A DNA stretch of 64,000 nucleotides from Arthrobacter horti (GCF_030731045.1 NZ_JAVALS010000001.1:62001-126000); one strand, 5' to 3'; numbered from the stretch's first letter, positions 9,125-18,831 are shown. The notes: generated by a model from the sequence alone, not told the origin. Program-made: numbers and translations.

Positions 9125-12117
9125 GCCCCGCCGAGTCCGCCCAGCCGTTCCGCCTCTCCGCGGACCAGGCACCCCACGCCCGCATCAGCCGTGAGAACAC
9201 CGTCCGCTTCACCGTTGACGGCACCGAGTACACCGGTCACCCCGGGGACACCGTCGCCTCCGCGCTGATCGCCAATGGCGTGGTGGAAGCCGCGCCGTCC
9301 CTGTACCTCTCCCGGCCCCGCGGAATCCTGGCCGCTGGCGTGGAGGAGCCCAACGCCCTGCTCAAGGTCAAGGACCGTGGCGCCGGCGGCGTGGACGAGT
9401 CCATGCTCCCGGCCACCCTGGTGGAGCTGACCGACGGCCTGGACGCCGAGTACCTCTCCGGCCTCGGCAAGCTGGACCCCCGCAAGGACGAGGCGTACTA
9501 CGACAAGAAGCACGTCCACACGGATGTCCTGGTCATCGGCGCCGGCCCCGCCGGTCTCTCCGCCGCACGCCAGGCCGCCGCCACGGGCGCCCGGGTCATC
9601 CTGATCGACGACCAGCCGGAGCTGGGCGGTTCGCTGCTGTCGACTCCCGGCGAGACGGTCGACGGCGTCCCCGCGCTCGAGTGGATCGCCTCGGCCGCCG
9701 CGGAACTCGCCGCCGCCGAAGAAGTCACCGTGCTGACCCGCACCAACGCCTTCGGCTCCTACGACGCGAACTACGTGATCGCCCTGGAGTCCCGGACCGA
9801 TCACCTCGGCACCGAGCGCGCCCGCGAACTCAACGCGCAGGGCATCTCCCGTCAGCGCCTCTGGCACATCCGTGCCGGCCAGGTGGTCCTCGCCACCGGC
9901 GCCCATGAGCGCCCTCTGGTGTTCGCGGACAACGACCGCCCCGGCATCATGCTGGCCTCCGCCGTGCGCAGCTACCTCAACCGCTACGGCGTGGTGCCCG
10001 GCAGCCGTGCCGTGGTGTTCACCACCAACGACTCGGCCTACGACACCGTCCGTGACCTCGCGGCCGCCGGCGTGCCGGTGCCCGCCGTCGTCGACGCCCG
10101 GGCTGAGAAGAGCGACGCCGCCCTGGCCGCCGAGGCCGCGGGCGTGCGGGTCATCGCCGGTGCGGCCGTGTGCGGCACCGAAGCGTCCGGCACGAACGGC
10201 CGGGTGAGCGCCGTCGTCGTCCGCGCACTCGACGCCGACGGCGCCCTGAGCGGCGACGCCGAGCGGATCGACGCCGATCTGCTGGCCGTCTCCGGCGGCT
10301 GGAGCCCCGTGGTCCACCTGTTCAGCCAACGCCAGGGCAAGCTGCGCTGGGATGAGGAGCTGGCCGGGTTCGTCCCGGCGAGCACCGTGAACGCCCAGCA
10401 GATCGTGGGTGCCGCCCGCGGCTCGTACGCTCTGGCGGACTGCGCCTCCGAGGGTGCCCGCGCCGGCGCCGTCGCGGCCTTCAACGCCGGCTTCGTGACC
10501 GAGGCGGGAGCCCACGCCTCCGCCCTGTCCAGCCACGCACCGGTCGCCTCCGCGCCGACCCGCCAGCTCTGGCTGGTCCCCGGCGCCGAGGGCGGCCCCG
10601 CGGAGTGGAAGACCCACTTCGTGGACCTGCAGCGTGACCAGAGCGTCGCCGACGTGCTGCGCGCCACCGGAGCCGGTATGCGCTCTGTGGAGCACATCAA
10701 GCGCTACACTTCCATCTCCACCGCCAACGACCAGGGCAAGACCTCCGGCGTCAACGCCATCGGTGTGATCGCCGCGGCGCTGAAGAACGCCCAGGGCGAT
10801 GTTCCGGAGAACCTCGGCTCGATCGGCACCACCACCTTCCGCGCCCCGTACGCCCCCGTGGCGTTCGCCGCGATGGCGGGCCGCAAGCGCGGAGATCTCT
10901 TCGACCCCGATCGCGTCACGTCCATCCACCCGTGGCATGTGGCCCACGGCGCCGAGTTCGAGCTGGTGGGCCAGTGGCTGCGCCCCTGGTACTTCCCGCA
11001 GCCGGGCGAGTCGATGGACGACGCCGTGCTCCGGGAGTGCCGCGCGGTCCGCGAGTCCGTGGGCATCATGGACGCCACCACGCTCGGCAAGATCGAGATC
11101 TGGGGCGCCGACGCCGGCGAGTTCCTCAACCGCATCTACACCAACGCCTTCAAGAAGCTCGCCCCGGGCATGGGCCGCTACGGCGTCATGTGCGGGCCGG
11201 ACGGCATGATGTTCGACGACGGTGTGACGCTCCGCCTGGACGAGGACCGCTACTTCATGACCACCACCACCGGCGGGGCCGCCAAGGTCCTGGACTGGCT
11301 GGAGGAGTGGCACCAGACGGAATGGCCCGGCCTGGACGTGAACTTCACCTCCGTCACCGAGCAGGTCACCACGGTGGCCGTCGTGGGCCCCAAGTCCCGC
11401 GCCGTCATCTCCAAGATGGCCCCGGAGCTGGACGTGGACAACGACGCGTTCCCGTTCATGGCCTGGCGGGAGACCACCCTGGCCTCCGGCATCCCGGCCC
11501 GCGTCTGCCGCATCTCCTTCTCGGGTGAGCTGGCGTTCGAGATCAACGTGGCCACCTGGTATGGCCTGCAGGTCTGGGAGGACGTCGCGGAGGCCGGCGC
11601 CGAGTTCGGCATCACCCCGTACGGCACCGAGACCATGCACGTGCTGCGCGCCGAGAAGGGCTACCCGATCGTCGGGCAGGACACGGACGGCACGGTGACC
11701 CCGCAGGACGCCGGCATGGAGTGGATCGTCTCCAAGGCGAAGGACTTCGTGGGCAAGCGCTCCTACTCCCGGATCGACACCGCGCGCACGGACCGTAAGC
11801 ACATGGTGTCGCTGCTCCCCGTGGACCCGTCCTTCCGCCTCCCGGAAGGCACCCAGCTGGTGGAGCACGGCATCTCGCTCAACCCGGCCTACGGCCCGGT
11901 TCCGATGCTCGGCCACGTGACCTCGAGCTACCACTCGGCGGCCCTGGGGCGGTCCTTCGCCCTGGCGCTGATCAAGAACGGCCGGAACCGGATCGGTGAA
12001 AAGCTCACCGCCGTCGCGGGCGACCGGCTCGTGGACGTCCTGGTCGGTGAAACCGTCCTCTTTGACCCTGAAGGGAACCGTAGAGATGGCATTGAAGGGA
12101 AGCGCCGTGATGGCTGA
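9121..12117 (+). CDS. soxA: sarcosine oxidase subunit alpha
   Basis: The 998-residue alpha subunit carries NAD+ and a THF site; the methyl group can be passed to THF as 5,10-methylene-THF. The order is a ferredoxin-like N-terminal region (about 20-100, [20 protein letters not shown]), a pyridine-nucleotide fold ([15 protein letters not shown] near residue 140), and a C-terminal aminomethyltransferase (GCV_T) domain from about residue 600. The frame is open far upstream, but that part overlaps soxB and soxD; the GTG at 9121 gives the normal N-terminus ([13 protein letters not shown]) and overlaps the soxD stop by 4 bases. The end overlaps soxG by 8 bases. Confidence 0.95.
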   Translation: MSPAESAQPFRLSADQAPHARISRENTVRFTVDGTEYTGHPGDTVASALIANGVVEAAPSLYLSRPRGILAAGVEEPNALLKVKDRGAGGVDESMLPATLVELTDGLDAEYLSGLGKLDPRKDEAYYDKKHVHTDVLVIGAGPAGLSAARQAAATGARVILIDDQPELGGSLLSTPGETVDGVPALEWIASAAAELAAAEEVTVLTRTNAFGSYDANYVIALESRTDHLGTERARELNAQGISRQRLWHIRAGQVVLATGAHERPLVFADNDRPGIMLASAVRSYLNRYGVVPGSRAVVFTTNDSAYDTVRDLAAAGVPVPAVVDARAEKSDAALAAEAAGVRVIAGAAVCGTEASGTNGRVSAVVVRALDADGALSGDAERIDADLLAVSGGWSPVVHLFSQRQGKLRWDEELAGFVPASTVNAQQIVGAARGSYALADCASEGARAGAVAAFNAGFVTEAGAHASALSSHAPVASAPTRQLWLVPGAEGGPAEWKTHFVDLQRDQSVADVLRATGAGMRSVEHIKRYTSISTANDQGKTSGVNAIGVIAAALKNAQGDVPENLGSIGTTTFRAPYAPVAFAAMAGRKRGDLFDPDRVTSIHPWHVAHGAEFELVGQWLRPWYFPQPGESMDDAVLRECRAVRESVGIMDATTLGKIEIWGADAGEFLNRIYTNAFKKLAPGMGRYGVMCGPDGMMFDDGVTLRLDEDRYFMTTTTGGAAKVLDWLEEWHQTEWPGLDVNFTSVTEQVTTVAVVGPKSRAVISKMAPELDVDNDAFPFMAWRETTLASGIPARVCRISFSGELAFEINVATWYGLQVWEDVAEAGAEFGITPYGTETMHVLRAEKGYPIVGQDTDGTVTPQDAGMEWIVSKAKDFVGKRSYSRIDTARTDRKHMVSLLPVDPSFRLPEGTQLVEHGISLNPAYGPVPMLGHVTSSYHSAALGRSFALALIKNGRNRIGEKLTAVAGDRLVDVLVGETVLFDPEGNRRDGIEGKRRDG

Positions 12118-12769
12118 GACGATCTCTGAAGAAACCCTGTCCCTCGCCGCGAGCCTGCGGCGCAGCCCGGCCGCCCGGCTCGCGAAGGCCTTCGCCGTCG
12201 CCGGTACCGAGGGCGAGCGGGGCGTCAGGCTGCGGGAGATCCCGTTCCTGACCCAGCTGGGGATCCGCGCTACGCCGGGCACGCCCGCGGCGGCGGCCGT
12301 GGAGGCGGCCCTGGGAGCCCCGCTCCCGGCGATCCACGGAAGCACGACGACGGGCGGCGGCTACAGCGTGCTGTGGATCGGCCCGGATGAGTTCCTGGCT
12401 GTGGGCGATGAGGGCTCTGCGGACCTGGACCGCGGCCCGGCGGAGACCGCCCGCGTGGCGGCCACCCTCGGTGAGGCGGGCTCCCGGCTGCCGGGCGCCG
12501 TCGTCGACCTCTCGGCGAACCGCACCACGTTCGAACTGAGCGGCCCGGCCGCCCGGCTGGTCCTGGAGAAGGGCGTCTCCTTCGATCTGCACCCGCGGTC
12601 CTTCCGCGCCGGTCAGGCGATCGTCACCGTCCTGGACCACGTCCCGGTGCTCGTGTGGAAGACCGAGGAGGAGACATTCCGTGTCCTGCCCCGCGCGTCC
12701 TTCGCCGATCACGTGGGCCGCTGGCTGCTGGATGCGATGCGCGAGTTCTCCGCGCCGGAGGTGCACTGA
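12110..12769 (+). CDS. soxG: sarcosine oxidase subunit gamma
   Basis: The 219-residue gamma subunit completes the B-D-A-G order known from Corynebacterium and Arthrobacter. Recognisable parts are [20 protein letters not shown], the [10 protein letters not shown] motif, and [20 protein letters not shown], all typical of this folate-binding-like subunit. Two starts are possible: ATG 12086, or ATG 12110 with AAGGGAAG 8 bases upstream. I chose the latter because it leaves a short overlap with soxA. The gene ends one base before the purU ATG. Confidence 0.92.
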   Translation: MAETISEETLSLAASLRRSPAARLAKAFAVAGTEGERGVRLREIPFLTQLGIRATPGTPAAAAVEAALGAPLPAIHGSTTTGGGYSVLWIGPDEFLAVGDEGSADLDRGPAETARVAATLGEAGSRLPGAVVDLSANRTTFELSGPAARLVLEKGVSFDLHPRSFRAGQAIVTVLDHVPVLVWKTEEETFRVLPRASFADHVGRWLLDAMREFSAPEVH

Positions 12770-12770
12770 G

Positions 12771-13625
12771 ATGACCGGGCCGGAGTTTGTCCTGACGCTC
12801 GACTGCGATTGGTCCACCGGGATCGTCGCCGCGGTTTCCGGGTTCCTCGCGGAACGCGGCTGCGACATCGAGGACATCAAGGAGTACGGTGACCGCCGTG
12901 GCGGGCACTTCTACATGCGCCTGCACTTCGAGTCGCGACCGGGCGACTCGGCGGAAGCGCTGTCCGAGGCGTTCGGCCCGGTGGCCGAGCCGTTCGGTAT
13001 GACCTGGACGCTGCGGCCCGCCGCGGAGAAGACCAAGGTGCTGCTGATGGTTTCCAAGTTCGGGCACTGCCTCAACGATCTGCTCTTCCGCGCACGGATC
13101 GGCGAATTGCCGGTGGAGATCGTGGGCGTCGTGTCCAATCACGAGGACCACCGCGGGCTGGTCGAGTGGCACGGCATCCCGTACCACCACATCCCCGTGA
13201 CCAAGGAGAACAAGCCGGAGGCCGAGGCGGAGCTGCTGTCCGTGGTGGACCGCTACGGCGCCGAGCTGGTGGTCCTGGCCCGCTACATGCAGGTGCTCTC
13301 CGACGCCCTGGCCACCCGGATGGCCGGACGGGTGATCAACATCCACCACTCCTTCCTGCCGTCGTTCAAGGGCGCCAAGCCGTACCACCAGGCCTGGGAG
13401 CGTGGAGTCAAGACGGTGGGCGCCACGGCGCACTACGTCAACGCCGAGCTGGACGAGGGCCCGATCATCGCCCAGCAGGTCATCGACGTGGACCACACGC
13501 ACTCGCCGGAGGACCTGGTGGCCGTGGGCCGCGACGCCGAGTGCAAGGCGCTGTCCAATGCGGTGCGCTGGCACTGCGAGGGCCGCGTGGTGCTCAACGG
13601 GAACAGGACCGTGGTCCTGCGGTGA
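12771..13625 (+). CDS. purU: formyltetrahydrofolate deformylase
   Basis: This enzyme hydrolyses 10-formyl-THF to formate and THF. The 284 residues comprise an N-terminal ACT domain (1-80) and a formyltransferase-fold hydrolase domain (about 85-284). The catalytic triad of the family is present: Asn190, His192 (VINIHHSFLPSF) and Asp228 (NAELDEGP). The start lies one base after the soxG stop. In a sarcosine operon PurU recycles THF when methylene-THF is oxidised to formyl-THF; the formate may go to the molybdoenzyme encoded at 3145-5451. Confidence 0.95.
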   Translation: MTGPEFVLTLDCDWSTGIVAAVSGFLAERGCDIEDIKEYGDRRGGHFYMRLHFESRPGDSAEALSEAFGPVAEPFGMTWTLRPAAEKTKVLLMVSKFGHCLNDLLFRARIGELPVEIVGVVSNHEDHRGLVEWHGIPYHHIPVTKENKPEAEAELLSVVDRYGAELVVLARYMQVLSDALATRMAGRVINIHHSFLPSFKGAKPYHQAWERGVKTVGATAHYVNAELDEGPIIAQQVIDVDHTHSPEDLVAVGRDAECKALSNAVRWHCEGRVVLNGNRTVVLR

Positions 13626-14485
13626 CTAAGCTCATGGAGGTGAGCAGCAATCCCGCCGGAACCGGCAGCACGTCTTCGCACCTCCGTATGGTCGCCAGCG
13701 ATATCGATGGCACCATCATGGGTCCGGGCGGGGTCATCTCCGCCCGGACCCGGGCCGCATTCCGTCAGACGCGCGACGCCGGCCTGGAGGTGGTGTTCGT
13801 GACGGGCCGGCCGATCCGCTGGCTCGGCCCGCTCGCCGATCAGCTCGACCACGCCGGCACGGTCATCTGCTCCAACGGGGCGGTGGTATGGGACATGAGC
13901 TCGGAACGGGTCATCAGCTCCGAGGCGTTCCGGCTCGAGGAGGCGCTTCACCTCCAGGACGTGATCCGGGCTCTGCACCCGGAGGCGGGGTTCTCCAGCG
14001 AGCTGGTGACGGGCCCTCACCGCGAGGCCGAGTTCATCCGGCTCCATCCCGGGCTTCCGGTGGAGGACCAGGTGGTCGGACCGCTGTCCTCGACGCTGGG
14101 ACCGGATGCCGCCGTCGTCAAGCTGCTCGCCATCTCACCGGTGCTCAGCGCCGAAGAGTTCCACGCGCTCGTGGCCCCCGCGGTGAAGGGCCTGGCACAC
14201 GTCACCTACTCGGACGTCAACCGGCTGGCACTGCTGGAGCTGGCCGTCCCGGGCATCACCAAGGCCCGGACGCTGGAGAACCATGCAGCCTCCTTGGGGA
14301 TCGGCCCGTCCGACGTCATCGCCTTCGGCGACATGCCCAACGACGTCCAGATGCTCTCCTGGGCGGGGGAGGGCTACGCCATGACCGGGGGGCACCCCGA
14401 AGCGCTCGCGGCCGCCCGCTTCCGGGCACCGGCTTGCCAGGACGACGGCGTCGCCCAGGTCCTTGAGGGAATCCTCGCGGGCTAG
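13622..14485 (+). CDS. HAD superfamily (Cof/IIB type) hydrolase
   Basis: A 287-residue haloacid-dehalogenase phosphatase. Motif I is VASDIDGTI (Asp27 nucleophile, Asp29), FVTGRP supplies motif II, and VIAFGDMPNDVQML supplies motif IV, the Cof-type C-terminal signature. The cap domain lies between about 85 and 195 (IIB type). The GTG at 13622 overlaps the purU stop as GTGA; an in-frame ATG at 13634 is the alternative. Related enzymes hydrolyse sugar phosphates, PLP or FMN, and the substrate here cannot be told. Its position ending the sox operon is notable but does not prove a shared pathway. Confidence 0.85.
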   Translation: MTKLMEVSSNPAGTGSTSSHLRMVASDIDGTIMGPGGVISARTRAAFRQTRDAGLEVVFVTGRPIRWLGPLADQLDHAGTVICSNGAVVWDMSSERVISSEAFRLEEALHLQDVIRALHPEAGFSSELVTGPHREAEFIRLHPGLPVEDQVVGPLSSTLGPDAAVVKLLAISPVLSAEEFHALVAPAVKGLAHVTYSDVNRLALLELAVPGITKARTLENHAASLGIGPSDVIAFGDMPNDVQMLSWAGEGYAMTGGHPEALAAARFRAPACQDDGVAQVLEGILAG

Positions 14486-14564
14486 GCCCCGCCGTTCCGG
14501 CCCGCGCATTCCCGGGGCTGCTTTCCATGACAGTGCATCCGTTCCGCGGAGAACTGTCGACTTT

Positions 14565-14576
14565 CTGATATATCAG
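14565..14576. promoter_or_regulatory. operator CTGATATATCAG between -35 and -10 of the aminotransferase promoter
   Basis: A perfect 12-bp palindrome identical to that upstream of glyA. It is flanked by TCGACT (14557-14562) as -35 and TATACT (14580-14585) as -10 with a 17-bp spacer, so the operator lies wholly inside the spacer. This is the clearest of the three copies. RNA polymerase and the repressor could not bind together, which supports negative control by the GntR protein at 5533-6189. Confidence 0.75.
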
Positions 14577-14603
14577 TCATATACTTGAAGGGATCGCTCA
14601 CGC

Positions 14604-15833
14604 ATGACCATCTTGACGAGGAGTGAAAGCCGCATGCAGAATCTCGCGCACCGGCTCGAGCGTCTGGGCACGGAGACCGCGTTCAGTGTCGCGCAGGCCG
14701 CCGCCGCATGGAAGGCGCAGGGCAACACCGTGTTCCCCTTCCATCTGGGCGACATCAACATCCCCACCGCCCCGAACATCATCGAGGCGATGAACCGCGC
14801 CATCGCGGACGGGCACACCGGCTACTGCCCCGGCCCCGGCATCCCGCAGCTGCGGGAAGCACTGGCGGAGGACATCGGATCTCGCCGGGGCATCACCTTC
14901 GGCCCGGACAATGTGGTGGTCATGACCGGCGGCAAGCCCGTCATCACCAAGTTCCTGCAGGCCGTCATGAATCCGGGGGAGGAGGTGCTCTACCCGAATC
15001 CCGGCTTCCCCATCTACGAATCCCAGATCGAGTACCTCGGCGGGACGGCGGTCCCGTACCGCTATGTGCCCACCGAGTCCGGCTTCGCCATCGACCTGGA
15101 CCAGATCCGGGCCTCGATCACCCCGAACACCACCGCGATCATCTACAACGATCTGCAGAACCCGATCTCCGCGGAGTCCACAGCGGCCGAGCGCGAGGCC
15201 GTGGCGAAGCTCGCCATCGAGCACGACCTCTGGGTCCTGTCCGACGAGGCCTACTTCGAGACCCGCTACGAGGGCGTGTCCAGTTCCATCGCGGCGCTGC
15301 CCGGCATGGCCGAGCGCACGGTCATCCTGTACACCTTCAGCAAGAAGTTCGCCATGACCGGCTCCCGGCTCGGCTGCGCGGTCGCGCCCCTGCAGATCGC
15401 CCAGGTGCTGAGCAAGCTGAACACCAACGACGAATCCTGCACCACCCACTACGTCCAGTGGGCCGGCATCGAGGCTCTCCGCGGCCCTCAGGATTCGGTC
15501 CAGAGCATGCTGGACGTGCTCAAGGGCCGTCGTGACGCTGCCTGCGAGCTGGTCAACGCCATCCCGGGATTCCAGGTCGCCGTGCCGCAGTCGACCTTCT
15601 ACCTGTTCCCCGATGTCACGGAGGCCATGGAGCGCCTGGGTCACAGTGCGGTCGGTGACTTCGCCACCGCCGCGCTGCACAATACCGGTATGTCCTTCTG
15701 CACTCGTGAGCACTTCGGCCGGCGGCTGGCCGGCGAAGACCGTCAGTACATCCGCCTGGCCTACTCCGGCATCGAGACCGCGGATATCCGTCTCGGCCTC
15801 GGACGCCTGCGCGAGTGGATCGAGTCGGCATGA
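14604..15833 (+). CDS. pyridoxal-phosphate aminotransferase (class I/II fold)
   Basis: A 409-residue fold-type I aminotransferase. The substrate-binding N-terminus contains GHTGYCPGPGIPQLREAL, NPGFPIYES is the mid-domain motif, and FSKKFAMTGSRLG contains the PLP lysine (Lys247). An internal ATG at 14634 with GAGGAG 10 bases upstream is an equally good start and gives a typical N-terminus (MQNLAHRLERLG). It is coupled to a hydroxyacid dehydrogenase (ATGA overlap) and shares the operator of the sarcosine operon. A role in serine, glycine or alanine transamination to hydroxypyruvate or glyoxylate would fit, but the amino-acid specificity is inferred from context only. Confidence 0.85.
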   Translation: MTILTRSESRMQNLAHRLERLGTETAFSVAQAAAAWKAQGNTVFPFHLGDINIPTAPNIIEAMNRAIADGHTGYCPGPGIPQLREALAEDIGSRRGITFGPDNVVVMTGGKPVITKFLQAVMNPGEEVLYPNPGFPIYESQIEYLGGTAVPYRYVPTESGFAIDLDQIRASITPNTTAIIYNDLQNPISAESTAAEREAVAKLAIEHDLWVLSDEAYFETRYEGVSSSIAALPGMAERTVILYTFSKKFAMTGSRLGCAVAPLQIAQVLSKLNTNDESCTTHYVQWAGIEALRGPQDSVQSMLDVLKGRRDAACELVNAIPGFQVAVPQSTFYLFPDVTEAMERLGHSAVGDFATAALHNTGMSFCTREHFGRRLAGEDRQYIRLAYSGIETADIRLGLGRLREWIESA

Positions 15834-16789
15834 GCCGGGTCGTCGTCACGGGCAAAGTGCCCGAAGCAGCCCTGGAGAAGCTCCGCGCTGAGCACGAGGT
15901 GGACGCCTGGACGGAGTCCACGTCGATCGGCCGTGCGGAGTTGCTGCGCCGTGTGGCCGGCGCCGACGCGGTGGTGAGCCTGCTCACCGAACGCATCGAC
16001 GACGAACTCCTCGCCGCGGCAGGCCCGCAGCTGAAGGTCGTGGCCAACGTCGCCGTCGGCTATGACAATGTGGACGTCCCCGCCTGCACGGCACGCGGCG
16101 TCGTCGCCACGAACACGCCCGGCGTCCTGACGGAAGCGACGGCGGACATCGCCTTCGGCCTCATCCTCATGGCCACACGCCGCCTCGGCGAGGGCGAGCG
16201 GCTCCTCCGCGCCAAGGAACCGTGGAAGTGGGGCATGTTCTTCCTGCTGGGCAGCAGCCTGCAGGGGAAGACCTTGGGGATCATCGGCATGGGCGGCATC
16301 GGCCAGGCGACGGCGCGCCGCGCCAAGGCCTTCGGGATGGACGTCGTCTACCAGTCGCGCAGTGAGATCGATCCGGCGATCGCCACCGAACTGGGCGCAC
16401 GGCGCGTGGAACTCGACGAGCTGCTGGCCGTGTCGGACGTCGTCTCGGTCCACTGCCCGTACGGCCCCTCCACCCACCATCTCATCGGTGCGGAGCAGCT
16501 CGAGGCCATGAAGAGCACCGCGTACCTGGTGAACACGGCACGTGGGCCGATCGTGGATGAGGAGGCTCTTGCCACGGCCTTGCGCTCGGGTGTCATCGCC
16601 GGTGCCGGCCTGGACGTGTTCGAAAAGGAACCCGAGGTCAACTCGGGGCTCCTGACCCTGGAGAACGTGGTGATCGTCCCGCACCTGGGCTCCGCCACGG
16701 TGGAGACCCGCACCGCCATGGCCGTCCTGGCCGCGGAGAACGCGCTCGCTGTCCTGCGCGGCGACGAGGCGGTCACGCCGATCCGCTAG
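15830..16789 (+). CDS. D-2-hydroxyacid dehydrogenase (glyoxylate/hydroxypyruvate reductase-like)
   Basis: A 319-residue NAD(P)H-dependent reductase of the D-isomer 2-hydroxyacid family. The Rossmann motif is GIIGMGGIGQATARRA (about 150-165). The catalytic Arg238 (NTARGP), Glu267 (FEKEP) and His285 (PHLGS) are all present. NVAVGYDNVDVPA is typical of the glyoxylate reductase branch. The ATG at 15830 overlaps the aminotransferase stop. Together the pair could convert an amino acid to its keto acid and then to a hydroxyacid such as glycerate or glycolate. The pathway is inference; the enzyme class is firm. Confidence 0.9.
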   Translation: MSRVVVTGKVPEAALEKLRAEHEVDAWTESTSIGRAELLRRVAGADAVVSLLTERIDDELLAAAGPQLKVVANVAVGYDNVDVPACTARGVVATNTPGVLTEATADIAFGLILMATRRLGEGERLLRAKEPWKWGMFFLLGSSLQGKTLGIIGMGGIGQATARRAKAFGMDVVYQSRSEIDPAIATELGARRVELDELLAVSDVVSVHCPYGPSTHHLIGAEQLEAMKSTAYLVNTARGPIVDEEALATALRSGVIAGAGLDVFEKEPEVNSGLLTLENVVIVPHLGSATVETRTAMAVLAAENALAVLRGDEAVTPIR

Positions 16790-16806
16790 GCGCCCGGAAG
16801 ACTGAA

Positions 16807-16852
16807 AAGGCCCTGTGGCCACGGAGATCCGTCTCCGTGGCCACAGGGCCTT
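16807..16852. terminator. perfect 21-bp bidirectional terminator hairpin
   Basis: AAGGCCCTGTGGCCACGGAGA and its exact complement flank a 4-base loop, 17 bases after the dehydrogenase stop and before the convergent FMN reductase gene. Flanking AAAA and TTCGT give short U tracts in both directions. Confidence 0.85.
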
Positions 16853-16874
16853 CGTCGTGCCAGGGCCTGCCGCC

Positions 16875-17591
16875 TCAGCCGTGCTGGGGCTGTGACCTAC
16901 CTCCCGTGGCCAGCCGCATCAGCTCGGATCCGAGATCGATGCCCAGCTCGGTGCCGCCTGCACTGCCGAATTCGTGCTGATAATTCTGCCAGGACTCCTC
17001 CTTGATCTTGTGGGAGAAGCCGCTTTCCATCAGCAGGAGCAGTTCCATGGCGGCCCTCTCGATCCGGGTGCCGAGGGACTTGGAGTTCCAGTCCTCGCTG
17101 GCGGCGAACACCGAGGTCGGAACGGTCAGGGTGCGCAGGCAGGCGAACAGGGACCGCATCTCGCCGTCGACCACCAGGGCGTGCCGGGAGGTGCCCGCGG
17201 TGGCCGCCAGGACCACCGGCTTGCCGATCAACAGGTCGTTGTCCAGCACGTGGAAGAACGAGCTGAACAGCCCGCTCGGCGCCGCCTTGTAGACGGGGGC
17301 GCTGGCGATGACGCCGTCGGCGGAGCCGAGGAGCTCGATCGCCCGCGTGAGCTTCGGCCCCATGAGCTGGGAGACGAGCGCGTTGGAGATCTCCGTGGTG
17401 AGCTGCCTCAGATCGATGGTGCTGATCAGCACCTTCTCCTCCCGGCTCTCGGCGAGCCGTGCGACCTTCTCCGAGATCCGGTCCGCCAGCATCCTGGTCG
17501 ACGACGGGTCGCTGGTTCCTCCGCTGACCACCACGAGGTGGTACGGCCCGGACTCGTGCGGCCCGGCGTTCATTGCAGCCTGCGTGTTCAT
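16875..17591 (-). CDS. NAD(P)H-dependent FMN reductase, CE1759 type
   Basis: A 238-residue flavodoxin-fold reductase. VVVSGGTSDPSSTRMLADR is the FMN phosphate-binding loop, and SAPVYKAAPSGLFSSFFHVLD the flavin-contacting stretch of NADPH-dependent FMN reductases. It lies 55 bases downstream of an LLM monooxygenase on the same strand, the arrangement of the CE1758/CE1759 pair, in which the reductase supplies FMNH2. An in-frame ATG at 17573 is an alternative start. The substrate of the pair is unknown. Confidence 0.88.
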   Translation of the reverse strand: MNTQAAMNAGPHESGPYHLVVVSGGTSDPSSTRMLADRISEKVARLAESREEKVLISTIDLRQLTTEISNALVSQLMGPKLTRAIELLGSADGVIASAPVYKAAPSGLFSSFFHVLDNDLLIGKPVVLAATAGTSRHALVVDGEMRSLFACLRTLTVPTSVFAASEDWNSKSLGTRIERAAMELLLLMESGFSHKIKEESWQNYQHEFGSAGGTELGIDLGSELMRLATGGRSQPQHG

Positions 17592-17646
17592 CGCTGTGCT
17601 CTCTCGGTTCTCTGCGGGTTCTTCAGGTTCTCTCCGGCGGCGGATG

Positions 17647-18831
17647 TCAGACCAGGTCGGGGTAGTTCGCCGAGCCCTCGCTGTCCTGATACGGGGAGCC
17701 GCCCGTGACGTTGTCGCCGCGGTTGGCGTTCGGGCGCGGCTGGCGGGCCGGCTTGTCGCCGTACTTGGCCTTGAGCAGCGACTCGTGAGTGGGTGCGTCG
17801 GCCGACTCGGGGTCCTTGCGGGCGGCCAGTTCCTTGCGCAGGGCAGGGATGACTTCCTCGCCCAGCAGGTCCAGCTGGTTCAGGACGGTCTTGAGAGGAA
17901 GGCCGGCGTGATCCATCAGGAACATCTGACGCTGGTAGTCGCCGAAGGTGTCGTGGAAGGTCAGGGTCTTCTCGATCATCTCCTGCGGGCTGCCCACGGT
18001 CAGCGGGGTCTGGGAACTGAAGTCCTCCAGCGACGGGCCGTGGCCATAGACGGGCGCGACGTCGAAGTAGGGACGGAACTCCTTGTAGGCGTCTTGCGAC
18101 TTCTTGGCGATGTAGGCCTGGCCGCCCACGCCCACGATCGCCTGCTTCTTGGTGCCGTGGCCGTAGTGTTCAAAGCGCTCGCGGTAGAACTCGATCATGC
18201 GCTTGGAGTGTTCGGTGGGCCAGAAGATGTGGTTGGCGAAGAAGCCGTTGCCGTAGAAGGCGGCCTGCTCGGCGATCTCCGGGGTGCGGATGGAACCGTG
18301 CCACACGAACGGGGGGACGTCATCCAGCGGGCGCGGGGTGGACGTGAAGCCCTGCAGGGCGGAGCGGAAGCTGCCTTCCCAGTCGACGACGTCCTCGCGC
18401 CACAGGCGGTGCAGGAGGTTGTAGTTCTCCAGGGCCATGGGCAGGGACTTGCGGATGTCGGCGCCGAACCACGGGTAGACGGGCCCGGTGTTGCCGCGGC
18501 CCACCATGAGGTCCATGCGGCCCTTGGCCACGTGCTGGAGCATCGCGTACTCCTCGGCCAGGCGGACGGGATCGTTGGTGGTGATCAGCGTGGTGGCCGT
18601 GGAGACGATGAGCTTCTTGGTGGTCGCGGCGATCGCGGACAGCAGGGTGGTGGGAGAGGAGGAGAAGAACGGAGGGTTGTGGTGCTCGCCGATCGCGAAC
18701 ACGTCCATGCCCACTTCCTCGGTCTTCTGCGCGATCTTGATGATCGCATCGATCCGCTCGGCTTCACTAGGCGTCTCTCCCGAGACCGGGTCGCGAGTGA
18801 TGTCGCTGACTGAGAAAACTCCGAACTGCAT
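17647..18831 (-). CDS. LLM class FMN-dependent monooxygenase, CE1758 type
   Basis: A luciferase-like TIM-barrel monooxygenase of 394 residues using reduced FMN and O2. FAIGEHHNPPFFSSSP is the family EHH motif, and RLAEEYAMLQHVAKGRMDLMVGRG contains the conserved G-R-x-x-x-x-GRG-like loop. The second of two adjacent ATGs (18831) is chosen because AGGAG then sits at a usable 5-base distance. The C-terminal 60 residues are charged and look flexible. It forms an operon with the downstream FMN reductase. Relatives have been linked to desulfonation, xenobiotic oxidation and other reactions; no substrate can be assigned here. Confidence 0.88.
   Translation of the reverse strand: MQFGVFSVSDITRDPVSGETPSEAERIDAIIKIAQKTEEVGMDVFAIGEHHNPPFFSSSPTTLLSAIAATTKKLIVSTATTLITTNDPVRLAEEYAMLQHVAKGRMDLMVGRGNTGPVYPWFGADIRKSLPMALENYNLLHRLWREDVVDWEGSFRSALQGFTSTPRPLDDVPPFVWHGSIRTPEIAEQAAFYGNGFFANHIFWPTEHSKRMIEFYRERFEHYGHGTKKQAIVGVGGQAYIAKKSQDAYKEFRPYFDVAPVYGHGPSLEDFSSQTPLTVGSPQEMIEKTLTFHDTFGDYQRQMFLMDHAGLPLKTVLNQLDLLGEEVIPALRKELAARKDPESADAPTHESLLKAKYGDKPARQPRPNANRGDNVTGGSPYQDSEGSANYPDLV

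Noticed and set aside
9073-12345. 1090-codon minus-strand frame opposite soxA
   Set aside because: His/Gly/Val-rich shadow frame without motifs; the plus strand encodes an unambiguous enzyme.
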